A stretch of DNA of 64,000 nt from Notamacropus eugenii (lineage: Eukaryota > Chordata > Mammalia > Diprotodontia > Macropodidae): NCBI RefSeq assembly GCF_028372415.1, contig NC_092875.1:229995136-230059135 (forward strand), in the 5' to 3' direction. The first letter of the stretch is position 1. Each line of letters begins with the position of its first letter. Position numbers and translations under genes: made by a program. The notes under the pieces were generated by a model. It saw only the letters and a program-made list of their open reading frames with translations. It was not told the origin of the DNA and searched no databases. This document shows positions 1 through 11,300 of the stretch, piece by piece.

Positions 1-1120
1 GAAGACAGTGATTATAAACAGCCTTCTCAAGGGGTTTAGCCACAAAAGGGAGAAAAGATATGAGATGATAGTTAGGAGGTATAAGAAAGTTAGGGGTATA
101 TAGATAAAGTGAGAGGTTTTGAAGATGGAGGAGACATGGACATATTTGTAGACATTAGGGAAACATCCAGTAGATAAGAGTATTTGAAAACAAGTGAGAG
201 CAAAGATGACAAAGGAGGTGGAATAGGATCACTGGTGAATGTGAAAGAAGTGCCTCCTCTTTGTGGGAGATGGGAGTGAAGGAAGAGAAAGTGTCAGAAG
301 GCATCTGGTGATATGACATGAGGAAGAGGGGAGAAGAGAGAGTTCTTGGATAATGGCCTCAAGTTTTTTTCAGTAAAATACAAGGCATGGTTCTCAGCTA
401 AGAAAGTGGGAGGAGGGGACCAATGGGAGGTTTGAAGGGGGATGAAAAGTTTTGAATAAGGGCCTGTGATGAGTGGGATAGTAAGTTGATTAGGTAGTTT
501 TAAAAGGATTGGCTTGCCATATTGAGGGCCCAGATAAGATGATGTAACACAGATTTGTAGTGGATCCACTCCACATGAGTTTATGGTTTTGTTTTGTTTT
601 TTTCAGTTTCATGCTGCAGCTTATGTAGAAACACAGGCAACAGAGGGTAGAAATATTTAAAGGCTGAGACTTGGTAGGGCAAAATCACCAAAACAATAAG
701 GGATCAAAGAACTTGAGGAGAGGACAATGTAGAGCTGAACTGGTTCAGAGTGGGGAAAGGGGGAAATATTGTAGCTAGTGCAGGGGTGATGATCTGTGAA
801 ATAATTGAGAGGATTGGAGATCATGGTGAGGATGAAGAACAGGGTTGGGAGTTGCCTCGTAGAATGACAACACATAGTGATCAGATAAGGAAATTTTGGA
901 GTTCATGAACATGGAAGTTTGTAGATATTTGTGGATAATGACAAGATGAAAGGTATGACCATCTTTTTGTGGGGCTGAGACTTGGTGCTGGAGTACTCAT
1001 GAGAACTTGTGAAGTTAGAGTATTTACAGGAGTATTAGTATTTTTTTTGGAGTCCCCTGGTATGAGGGTAGGAGGTGGGGAGGAGAGAAAGACTGAGCCA
1101 AGTACTGAACTCATTGAGGA
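1..1120 (-). mobile_element. Decayed LINE (L2/CR1 type), endonuclease and adjacent region
   Basis: The reverse strand at about 1115-860 carries IPGDSKKNTNTPVNTLTSQ and, further on, SDHYVLSF. These recall the GDFN and SDH motifs of apurinic endonuclease in L2/CR1-clade LINEs. Frames are broken repeatedly. A related copy lies at 3480-4080 in the same orientation. The family call is inference. Confidence 0.5.
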
Positions 1121-1147
1121 AAGAAGGGAAGTGTCCTGGAGCTGGGC

Positions 1148-1245
1148 ATCAGCTATCAGAATTTTGATTCAGTGATTAGCTAGCAAGTAGCAGAGACAGG
1201 ATTCAAACCCCAGGTCTCCGAATCCAAATACAGTGCTCTGTCTGC
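1148..1245 (-). repeat. MIR-type SINE fragment
   Basis: AGCAGAGACAGGATTCAAACC followed by CCAAATACAGTGCTCTGTC is the reverse complement of the MIR tRNA-like head. Confidence 0.5.
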
Positions 1246-2334
1246 TGATTGCAAATAAGAATACTTCCTGATTCGTAGTTTATCTGCTACTGCTGCAAGC
1301 TTAACATATATGAACAGCTCTATTTTGCAGCTGTTGGTCTCACAATTTACTAACTCATACTATTTCAGTGTACCATTCAAGTATTTTTGTCTGCCAGCCT
1401 TTCTGTTTGCCTCATCCTACTTTTAAAAACTTTGATATTCTGGTATCCTACCTATTACTAACTTGTAACCTTTTCAGTTGAAGTAAATTAAAAGCATGGC
1501 TTTGATGTCTGCAGGGTGACTATACCAGAACCTCATCATTAACTGTTGTACTACATTATTAACTATGTCCTGTGAAGTTTATGGTATTAAGATGTGTGGG
1601 CTGAGATGCTTAAATTTTAAATGTCAGCGCTTAATTTTTTCATTTAATTTTACACGTTTCCAGTATGGCCACATAATATAGTTATTCTTTCATATCAGTG
1701 GTCATTAATTTTCAAGTGATAAAAGTAAAATCTCTGAAAATAGTTATAAATAACAACAGAAATAGCTATATTAGTAAAATAATTTTTTCCATCCTTTATT
1801 AAGAGTCATTAGTCCATTTACAGGGCTTTTGTCTGGCTTTCCAATTATCTGTATCTTCTGATGTATAATAAAAGGTATTATTTCATATGACATATCATTG
1901 TATACTGCAGTGATAAAAAACAAAAAAAAAACCCTGTGGGTATCTTCTTTGGAATTTCTGGATGAGACCTTTTCTAAAGTAAATGCTAAAGGCATTACAT
2001 ATGCTGAGCTGGGACACATAGGCTCAACAGAAATTGATTAATTTATTAACTGCCCAATCCTATATCTCCTTAACATAGGTTAAATGATACAAATTGTAAT
2101 CTATCCTCGCCTACTCGTTCTTTGAGACTTTTGTCCACTTCTTATAAATCTTTCTCACAGGACTTCCATTCATTGTCTTAGTGTCATCCTTGAGATCACT
2201 TGGCATTGTTTGAATGCCGGTGTAACATAATATGTCTGTCATTTAGCAGAGTCTCAGCCCAGCTTCATTGGATCAACAGGAGAAGGCTCATTACTTCACA
2301 TACTCTATATCCTAGCAAAATCAGCCTTTTTGCT
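1246..2334. other. SPIRE1 intron, no recognised feature
   Basis: AT-rich intronic DNA; I see no exon, SINE or LINE signature here. Confidence 0.5.
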
Positions 2335-2648
2335 GTTGCCTGCATATGCAGACAAAACAGACTGTCCCCTCGTGCCTGAAATGTGCTTCTTCTCACCTCT
2401 GCCTTACAGAAACCTAAGATTTCTTCAAAGCTCAGCTCACGTGCTGAGAAATTTGTTCTGATCCCTTTAGTTTCTACTGCTTTCCCCAAAAATTACTTGT
2501 TAAATATTTCATACATGCATACATGTTTCTCACTAGTAGAATGTAAATTCCTTAAGGTCAGGTTCTACTTGCTTTTTGTCTTTGTATACCCAACATCCAG
2601 TAGTGTTTAATGTGTAGTGGGTACTCAATAAATAAATGTTTGTCACAA
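2335..2648 (+). mobile_element. L2 LINE 3' end
   Basis: It shows the L2 3' order: CTTCAAAGCTCAGCTCA, TTCTGATCCC, TAGAATGTAAATTCCTTAAG, TTTGTATACCCA and the terminal CTCAATAAATAAATGTTTGT. Confidence 0.75.
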
Positions 2649-3479
2649 TAAAAGAATTACTGAATCAAATGCTTTTTTTTTTTATAAGCAACAAATAGTT
2701 TGCAGAGTGTGATTTCATAGTCCCTATACCTTTCAGTCAATTGTGTGAGTGTAAAGATTTGGTCTTGTAGAATATCATTTATACCATTCTCAAAGCTTCA
2801 ATGAGGATATCCTTTGCATATGTAGATTATTCTCATAAATATTTTAAAGAGTTTAGAAAATAGGGGATATGGGCCAGTAATTATTAGTAACTTTCTTAAT
2901 TTGCTTTTTTTTTTAGTAATAGATCTAATATTTTTTTTCAATCCTTTAGTTATCTCCCCTTTTGCCAATATTTTAGGATAGACCCCCTCAAAGAATATAT
3001 GAAAAATATTTATGACATCACTTTTGTAGCAGCAAAAACTAAAGTCATGATGAGTTGTCCATTGTCAACCAGATGGAACTGACCTCTAACGTGTGGGTGG
3101 CCAGGGCTGAATAAAGTATGCTAGAGACAGCAGAGTTAGGATTTGAACAGAAGTTTGATTTCAAAGTGAGGGAAACAACATGCAAGCAAGGACACATGTG
3201 CCAGAGCACTGCCCCTAGTGTGGAAAAGCAGGAGAGAGCAGCCTGTTTTAGCGTGGGGAGATTGAAGTATTTATACCAATGGCTGCAGTGAGCTGTATGT
3301 AGCCTTGAAAATGAGGGCTAACAGCAACAATGCGACAAGTAGCAGGGTTTCATGACCATCTGAGATCATCTAGAGGATGAGTTTTTATGCCATGCTGAGG
3401 CCACAACTTGCTTGTTGGGCCTTAGCTCTGGAAGACAGTGTGACCCCTAATACTTGACACTATCATGTAGGAGATGATG
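2649..3479. other. SPIRE1 intron, unassigned
   Basis: No exon seen. The 3060-3470 part (GAACTGACCTCTAACG to GACACTATCATG) has a more mixed composition and may be an old transposon fragment that I cannot name. Confidence 0.35.
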
Positions 3480-4080
3480 GGGGAAGGTGTCTGAGTGCTG
3501 TGAGATGAAGAAGAAAAAAAGAAAAGCGAGTTCTTGGAAGATACTTTCGTTGTTTCTTTGAAATATGAGGCAAGGTAGGGAAGCGAGGAGCTATGGGAGA
3601 CTGGAGTATGAATGAAAAGCTTTGGAAAAGGTGCCGTTGTGAGTGTGATAGTGAGTTGATTAAAGATGTGTGAAAGGATTGATTTGCTATCGTGATGGTC
3701 TAGTTGAGATTATGTAATACAGTTGCAAATTGTAGTGAGCAGAGCTTCATGATTTTCCCCAGATCCATTCAACATCAAATAAATGCAAGTTGTCTTAAGG
3801 CTGAAACTTGACTGGACAGGACCAGTGATAGGATAAGGAGGCAAAGAATTCAAGAGAAGAGATTACAGAGCTCAATTCATCAGTGGATCAAAATGTCAAA
3901 AGAAAAGTGTTGCCACTTCAGAAAGGATGGCTTGAGAAAGAATTAGAGGATAGAGCGATTGGAGTTTATGATAAGAATGAAGACTAGATTAGGGGTTATA
4001 AGCCAGAGTGTAAAATGGAATAACAGAGGATGATCAGATAAAGGAATTTCAGAGTTCCATGAGCATAAAAGTGGATCATC
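3480..4080 (-). mobile_element. Second decayed copy of the LINE seen at 290-930
   Basis: It shares with 290-930 the order GAGTTCTTGGA, GATAGTGAGTTGATTA, GAAAGGATTG, GATTATGTAATAC, GCTGAAACTTG and GATGATCAGATAA. The two are diverged and in the same orientation. The last motif is the reverse of the endonuclease SDH region. Confidence 0.5.
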
Positions 4081-4311
4081 CTGTTTCCTAGTTCTACTTG
4101 CTTCATGTTTCAGTTTGTAGAAGTCTTTCTAAGTTTCGTTGAATTCTTCAGATTTGTTGTTTCATACAGAACAGTAATATTCCATTACATTCATATGTAA
4201 TTTGATCAGCTTTACCTCAATAAATAGAAACCGACTTTACCTCCATTTTTTTTGCTAGTACAGAAAGTGCCATTACACATATTTTCTCTCACTCTCTTTG
4301 ACCTTGCTGGG

Positions 4312-4415
4312 AGAGATACGTACATATATTCATATATACATGTATGTATGTGTATATGTATATGTGAATAGGTATGTATATATGTATAGGTACATTGATA
4401 CATGTATATATGCCT
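4312..4415. repeat. Degenerate TA/TG microsatellite
   Basis: About 100 bp of mixed ATGTATGT, TATATG and TACATA units. Confidence 0.85.
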
Positions 4416-4814
4416 AGTAGTAGTATTTCTAGATTAAACAATATGCACAGTTTAGTTTCTTTTCCAGTTTAATTCCAAATTATTTTTGGAGCAATTGAAC
4501 TAATTTAGTTTTACCAGCAGTGTTTGTATTGTATTACCCACCCATCACTTCTACTGCTAGTCACTCAGAATAGCAGCTGTCCCAGAGAATCTTTATACAA
4601 AAAAGTACAGAATAACAAGCCTTGACTCTGCAAAGTCTACAAGGGATTCAGTGTGCAGTACGACTCTGAGGACCACCAGTCTTTATCTGGCTTCTCTCTG
4701 TGTTCTCTGACTCCTTGTGAACAATCTCAGATGACTCTTAGTTCCATGACTTCAGGCTGGGGTAATCCCGGGAAAGTGACTCATGGTATCCTGAGGCAGG
4801 GCTGGATTCTGATG

Positions 4815-5005
4815 CAGGGTTTCATCTGCATAATTAAACCTTTGGGAACTGATGAAGTCACTAAGTGAGAGCAGAGGGAGAGAGAAAAAAAGAGCAGCCA
4901 GTACAGAGCCTTAGGATACACCCACTATTAGAGGCCATGCCATCACAGAGACTGAAATGGAATCATCAAATAGGTAGGAGGACCTGAATGGAGTAGGTTG
5001 CTTTT
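4815..5005 (-). mobile_element. L2 LINE internal fragment
   Basis: GAACTGATGAAGTCACTAAG, CAGAGCCTTAGGATACACCC and CATCAAATAGGTAGGAGGA match the reverse of the L2 reverse-transcriptase region as I remember it. Confidence 0.5.
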
Positions 5006-5580
5006 TTTGTTCTCTCTTGAGGTACTACAAGGTGGACAGGTGAACTTCATCTGTTGTTGATGTCTCATCTTGGGAACTGTAGTTCCTATTCCTCCATATC
5101 CAGCTCTCTTGGAATCCACTGATTTAATTGGCATTTCTGACTTTTTCTTCCTGACAAATGGGGGGAGGGGGTCAAGGTATTATGTCCTGGGTCTCCCATT
5201 ACTGTACAAATAATAATTGAGGAAAATGTACCAAATAACCTAGCAGAGATTAGTTTCTCCCAGTCTCCTTCTTCATGTTTGGCTCAGCCCCTTAAATAGT
5301 TGTTTTAACAAATAGGCATTGTCAGCATCTTGAGTCATCATTGTTAATAGACAGTACTATATAAGTCAACAACCATTTGGAGTTTGGTGATGATATAATT
5401 TATACAAAACTAATCTTAATTTTTTATATACTGTCTTTACATTCACTTTGGCAGAATTTGAAAATTCTTTTCAAATTGTTTCTAGTTGCTCAACCAAGAA
5501 GGAAGCTGTGCTGGCAGTCCAACTTTTTTAGAACTTCCACTTTGCCTTTTTCAAAGGGGTCTGAGGGAGAGCCATATAAT

Positions 5581-5770
5581 TTTAGACATTGAAGGGACCT
5601 TGGAGATCATCTAGTCCAATTCTCTTATTTTAGAGCTAAAGCAACTGAGACTTGTAGAGGGAAAGTGATTTCCTCAAGGTTACAAACTTAGTTGAGGGCA
5701 AGTCTAACACTAGAACATGTCTGCTGACTCCAGGAAAGTGGCTTCTCACCCCCTTCACTACCATGCTTCC
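5581..5770 (-). repeat. MIR-related SINE (reverse)
   Basis: It starts GAAGGGACCTTGGAGATCAT CTAGTCCAA, then GCAACTGAGACTTGTAGAGG and a tRNA-like head in reverse. Confidence 0.55.
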
Positions 5771-6059
5771 TTCCTTCTTTAAAGGTTTCTCAGAACAACA
5801 AACTTTTATGTAACCTGCTTATAGATAAGAATAGTTAATAAATTTCTCTGAGGTTTTTTTTTTAATAGAGTTGTACTAAAGAACTTTTCTTCAGAATTCA
5901 AAAAAACCAAATTATCTGTCTATCTCCACTCCTTTCCACCCTCTCAGCCTCTGTCCTTTTGTCTTTTTGCCAATAATAGGTAGGAAGACAGCTGTTAAAT
6001 ACTCATTATAAGGATGAAAGCAAACTGAAAAAGCATTTACTTTAAATATTAAATTTTAC

Positions 6060-6128
6060 ATATATAATACGTATGTACCACATACACATATGGATGTATG
6101 CATGGATGGATGTATGTATATGTACGTA
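6060..6128. repeat. TA/TG-rich microsatellite
   Basis: ATATATAATACGTATG followed by ATGGATGGATG and TATGTATATG units. Confidence 0.75.
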
Positions 6129-6692
6129 TTAGGCATTTTAAAGTTGGTAAAAAATGGAGCCAAATCTGTAAAAGCATTTAGGACATGTTAACATATTCAT
6201 CCTACTACCACTTCACTAATGATTTATTTCAGTTTTATTCAATTAAAGGCAAATTTTCAGTCTGATTAGCAGTCTTGGAGCTGCTCTACAGGCTTGATTA
6301 AAACTTTGCCTAAATCCTGAATCTAGAATGAAATTTTCTACTCCAGCCTAAGGATAAAACCAACCTTAAGTTAATTGTGCCTATGCCTGAAACTTGCCTA
6401 TTTGAAACATGTGGCCATAAACAAAACCCCACTGCTCACCTGGTGGCAATGCACCTTCATTGCAGACTGACCAGCCACCTGAGAGGAAATACATTTTTAA
6501 ATGTGGAACTTCCAAGTTGATACATACTAAAAGAATGTTCAGCAGAAAAAGATTCTTTTTCATATCCATTTATAAACTAAGGGGGAATAAAGAGATACTT
6601 TGCCCTTAGCATCAATAAATTTAACAATTTTTAACGTCACTGTTGAACATCTTTGGGATTATTTTGTTGGAGGAGGGAGGAGGAAGGAGAGA

Positions 6693-6853
6693 GGCAGTGT
6701 GGATGGTGGAAAGCATACTGGATCTGCAAGCAGAGAAAGTAATTTTATGTCCTGGCTCCTCTACCGTATGATATTGAAAAAATCATGTAATCTCTGTAGG
6801 CTTCATTTTTCCTTATTTGTAAGATATAGCCGTTGGATTAGTTGACTGAAGCT
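6693..6853 (+). repeat. MIR-related SINE
   Basis: GGCAGTGTGGATGGTGGAAAG head, CCTGGCTCCTCTACC middle and a TAAGATATAGCCGTTGGATTAG tail (the GGACTAGATGACCT type). Confidence 0.55.
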
Positions 6854-7905
6854 GTAGGAATAACATCTACCCCCGTACAAAGGAGGCTAGCTTTTCTCAT
6901 TGAGACTTTTTTGGTCTTTATTGAGAGCAATAATTTATTGAGACTTATTTGGTCCAGAGGACTGGGGTTGGAACCATAAATGTAACCAACATGGCTAACA
7001 ATAAGCAGGGAAGCTGTTCCAAACTGAATCAGTGTTATATCTTTGATAAATATCTTTTTTCATGCAATACCTAGATAAGCTTCCATTAGCTAACAGTTGG
7101 ATAGACTGTGGGTATTGCATTATGTTTAGCTCCCAAACTTGCACCACTGGGTCAGCCCATGTCAGGCCTGACCTACAACAATTTTAAGGTACCTTCCAGC
7201 CTGATACCTGTTACCCTTTGACTGTGAGATCAGATCATGTACAGTTATTCTTTGAAAATAATTTCAACCATACCCCCACTCAGCATGTTTTTAATGACCA
7301 TCCATACCCAGAAGGGGCATTATTCTAATACTGCTGTCTAGCTCTTCCTCCTTGAAATTCATGTGACCTACACTGTATCTGGGATAAAGATTTCACTTGT
7401 GGTGTTTGATTTGTTAAACATAGTCCAAAGAGTGTGGAAGGTCACTGCTCAAGCCTTCTTTGTTTGAATTTTGTGGTTTACACAGCCTCTTTTTTCCCTC
7501 TGTTCTGTGACTAGATTCTTTGTACTAGAGCTTGTTTGAATCTAATGATTTCAGATTCCAGTAGGTTTTAGGTAAGGCTAGTTTATATTAAACAGCTAAT
7601 TCTTAAAGACACATTAACTAGAAATTAGACATTAAAGCCTATATCACTGCCATTTACCTCACTTTTCAAGTGAAGATGTGTGCAAAAAAATTTTTTTATT
7701 GAGTTAAGGAAAGCTACTGATATCTTACTAGTGTAAGAAATATAACTGACAATTGACAATTTCCAGTGGTATTGTGGAGGCAATGTTTCAAGCTTCGTAG
7801 TACAATTAATGGTGCATGCAGTCTTTACAGCTGAGTTGGGAATTTGCCTCCCGGTTTATGATATGCTGAAGCAGCTACCTTTTAGCTTTTTGTACTGGAC
7901 TCATA

Positions 7906-8106
7906 AGGCAGCCTGACTTAATGGATAGAAGAATGGATTTGGCATTAGGAAGACCTTGGTTCCAGTCAGATGTTTGACAGTTATGTAGCCATGGGCAGTC
8001 ATTCAGTGTCTGTAAGCATCAGATCACCCTCTGTGACTACAACTTATAAATAGTTTGTGATCTTTATCGGTGGAGGGAATTCCCACAGTGACAAAATCAA
8101 AAATCC
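7906..8106 (+). repeat. tRNA-derived SINE, ACCAATGAAATCACA-tail type
   Basis: GGCATTAGGAAGACCTTGG head, then ACAACTTATAAATAG, CGGTGGAGGGAATTCC and a decayed GACAAAATCAAAAATCC end. The same type occurs reversed at 34122 and 56768. Confidence 0.55.
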
Positions 8107-8282
8107 TTGGCGTATTAATGTACTAAACTAAAGTTTTGAATTCTTTGCTGATTTTACTTTTTTTTTTTGGTCATGGTTGCTAAGGTAATAAAGATATTTT
8201 ATACTGCAATTTGTCATGATTTAACATTAGGGGAAAATGGCCCAGTTATAATTCTTACTTTTCCCTCCATACCTTATTCTAG

Positions 8283-8373
8283 GAGGAAACAGTACACAAG
8301 TCAGCAAGCAGCAGCAGCATATCTCCCTCTTTTCTGGAAGATCCCATACTAGAGGCTATGCCAAGCAAAAAGA
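8283..8373 (+). CDS. SPIRE1: SPIRE1 exon: acidic/serine-rich linker
   Basis: The acceptor follows CCTTATTCTAG and the donor is A|GTAAGT. The frame reads [20 protein letters not shown] and continues to PSKK, then one base that joins TG of the next exon to make Met. Four consecutive AGC codons encode the serine run. In human SPIRE1 the matching stretch lies between the WH2 cluster and the SPIR-box. A 61-codon ORF at 8167-8352 overlaps this exon but in the wrong frame. Confidence 0.9.
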
Positions 8374-11300
8374 GTAAGTAGTAGTAGTCAGATAGAATTC
8401 TATGTCACCATTATTGTCATCATCGTCATCATTGCTGAAACTTATATCATGCTTTAAGGTTTGCAAAGTGCTTTGCTTATGTTATCTCTTTTGATGCTCA
8501 TAACAACCCTGTGAGACATGTTCTGTTATTATCCTGATTTTCAGATGAGGAAACTAAAGCAAACAGTAGTTAAATGAGTTGCCCATGGTCACATAGCTAG
8601 TAAGTGTCTGAAGACAAATTTGACCTTAGGTCTTCTTCACTCAAAGGCCAATACCCTATCTACTATGACACTGGCTTGTCTCGAATAAATTGGAACAGCT
8701 GCATAATAAATTGTATTTAATGCTTCATCAGAATATCTCAGAATATCCTGTAGCCATTTGGAGGTGTCAAGAAGTGACATTGGAATTTTACCAGGCAGAA
8801 TTAGGTGATTATTCTTTTCTTAAAGCTGCTAAGAAAGTTATCAGGTCTGCTATTAGACTATTAGTCTCTTAATTACTAATCTATGTCCTCTTGGTCTTAC
8901 TATTTGGCAGCTAGGTAGTATAATGGATGGGGCACCAGGCCTGAAATCAGGAAGACCTAAACTGAAATTCATTTTTCCAAATCCAAATTACTAATGGTGT
9001 GCCTCTGGGCAGATTACTTGAACTCTGTTTGCTTTAGTTTTCTCAACTGTAAGATGGGGATAATAACAACCCCCAGGATTGTTGTGAGCATCAAATGAAC
9101 TAATAATTGTGAAGTGTTTAACACAGTATCTGGCAAATAGCAGGCACTATACAAATTTTAGCTAGTGTTATTATTGTTGATGTAGTTCTTGCATTGCCTG
9201 CTATCACTTAAAGTAAATGATTTATCTTTTCATCCTGTTACATATTTTCATTTCTGACAAATCAGGCAGATCTGTATTAGCAGATAAATCTTTATAACTA
9301 GTTATCAGGAAGACTCCTGCATGTCTTGTGTATCTTTGTCTGATCTGAAGCCCAACATCTTATTTACACACACTTAGAGACACCAGAAATATTCTCCTAA
9401 TTATCGTAGCACGCAAGAAGTTATGAAACAACTAAATTTCCTAAAGTGATTTTTAAACGCTTCACGGTGACCTGTTTGTCTCTATGGTTATGTTTTCCAT
9501 GGTACTCAAATTTCCTGTCCATATTTTGAACATGAGAATTCAGTTTTTATATTTCCTGATTGTTTCAGTGTGGGTTTATATAAGGTTTAGGAGAATTGGA
9601 ACTTTCCTATTTCAATGGATCTCTGGTTTCATTTATATGAAAACCCCCTTCAAATCAGATCATAACTCATCTACACTTTGTTACCAGAATGACAACTGTT
9701 CATGTCCTATCATGAATCCTTTACAAAGGTTCAACCCATCTCTTGATTTTTCCAGGATATCATTGGATCACGAACACTGTGCATCAGTTAACCAGTTACA
9801 TTCACCATACAGAATATCCAGAAAATATTAGCGTAATTTTAAATTACTAAAGTCCAAAAAAGAAGCCTTCACAAACTTAGAACTCCACTAAAACTTTTTG
9901 CATTTTGTGTAACTGACAGCCTCCTTCTCTAGTCATGCATCTGTCAGTCACCACTTTTCTTGTCCAGGTTGTAGCCTATTTACCCCCACTATTTCCCTCT
10001 GAATTGCCCTGGTCTGTAATGGAAAGGTACATATCTTTTTTAAAAAATCCTTTCAGTATTGTATGTTTCTTTATCATTTCTCTCTCAGGGGAAGTGGAGA
10101 GAAATTATAAAGGAAAAGGTATTTACACACACATGTAACATTTTATTTGATTTTATTATGACCCCATTAGGAGGCTGGAGCAAAAGATGAAGTTATTTTG
10201 ATTAGTTATATTATTATATATCAGAAAGGTAACTTGAATTCCCATTAATATTGCCCTAAATGTTTTATATGTGTGTGTGAGTGAACGTGTGTGTGTATAA
10301 TTTTCCATTTAACTTAAAAAGAGCTATAACAGTAATAGTCAGCATTTATACAACACCTTAAGGTTTGTAAAGCATTTTACATCTTATTGGGTCCTCAATC
10401 TACTCTATGATGTAGAAGCTATTATTTTCCCCATTTTACAGATGAGAAAATTGAGGCTAAGAGAGGTTTAAGTGATTCGCCTAGGGTCACAGATCTAAGT
10501 AAGACAGGAAAACTCAGGTCTCCTTGACAGTCCACACACCCATCACTGCACTACCTAGCTGCCTTTCGTAATAAATGGAAGCATTTTTTGATGTCTTTAG
10601 TGGTAATTAATTTCCAAAGGGAAAGAGTCAAATCAGATCATAAATGCTCTAATTGAAAATACCTTTAAAGCTTTGTTCTTTTTTATTTCTTTTCTTTCAT
10701 GGTTCTTTCAGTGGAATAATCCAATCAGTGAATCAGCATATTTGACTCTGTTTTGATTTTTACAGTTTTCATCAAATCATTCCTTCAAGGTTTACTTTGC
10801 AGAAAGTGGAAAGAAGTACTAAATAAAAGTTAAATATGATTTTTAGGTTCTTTTGTTTTCAAAAAAAATAATGCACAGTTATTTTGACCCTGAAACACCA
10901 GTTTTTCGTTTAAATTAAATTGTATTAGAGGTCCAGATTTGGAGTCATGAGACCATTGTTCATATACAAGCTCAGATAATTACTCTGGTTGAGTCATTTC
11001 ACCACTCTCAGTCTGCTTTCTCTGATTCCTGTAAAGTAAGTGTGAAGTTCACAAGCTGTCTATAAAGATTACTTAGTAGTTTCTATTTCTCAGTCTGGTT
11101 TTGGGGTAGGTGGAGATGAATTTCATAAACCTTAAATGGCTATATGAAAATGAGCTGGCATCAAAACCCTTGTTAAGGAGAACCGTGATTCAGTCATCAG
11201 AATGTAGGGAGAAGAGCTTAGAATTCCAGGTCCATGATTTTGTGCCTCAGTTTCTCCACTTCAGAGGTGGAGGGACTAGTCTCCAGCGCCTGTCTATTCA

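Noticed and set aside
1..8282. Search for the preceding SPIRE1 exon (ending in an LDSSESE-like segment)
   Set aside because: No matching reading frame with splice borders was seen; it probably lies before base 1.
8167..8352. 61-codon ORF with an AAAA run
   Set aside because: It overlaps the SPIRE1 exon at 8283 in another frame; the spliced frame gives the conserved serine-rich segment.
9484..9831. 115-codon ORF in a SPIRE1 intron
   Set aside because: No matching splice sites, no recognisable domain, base composition like the surrounding intron.
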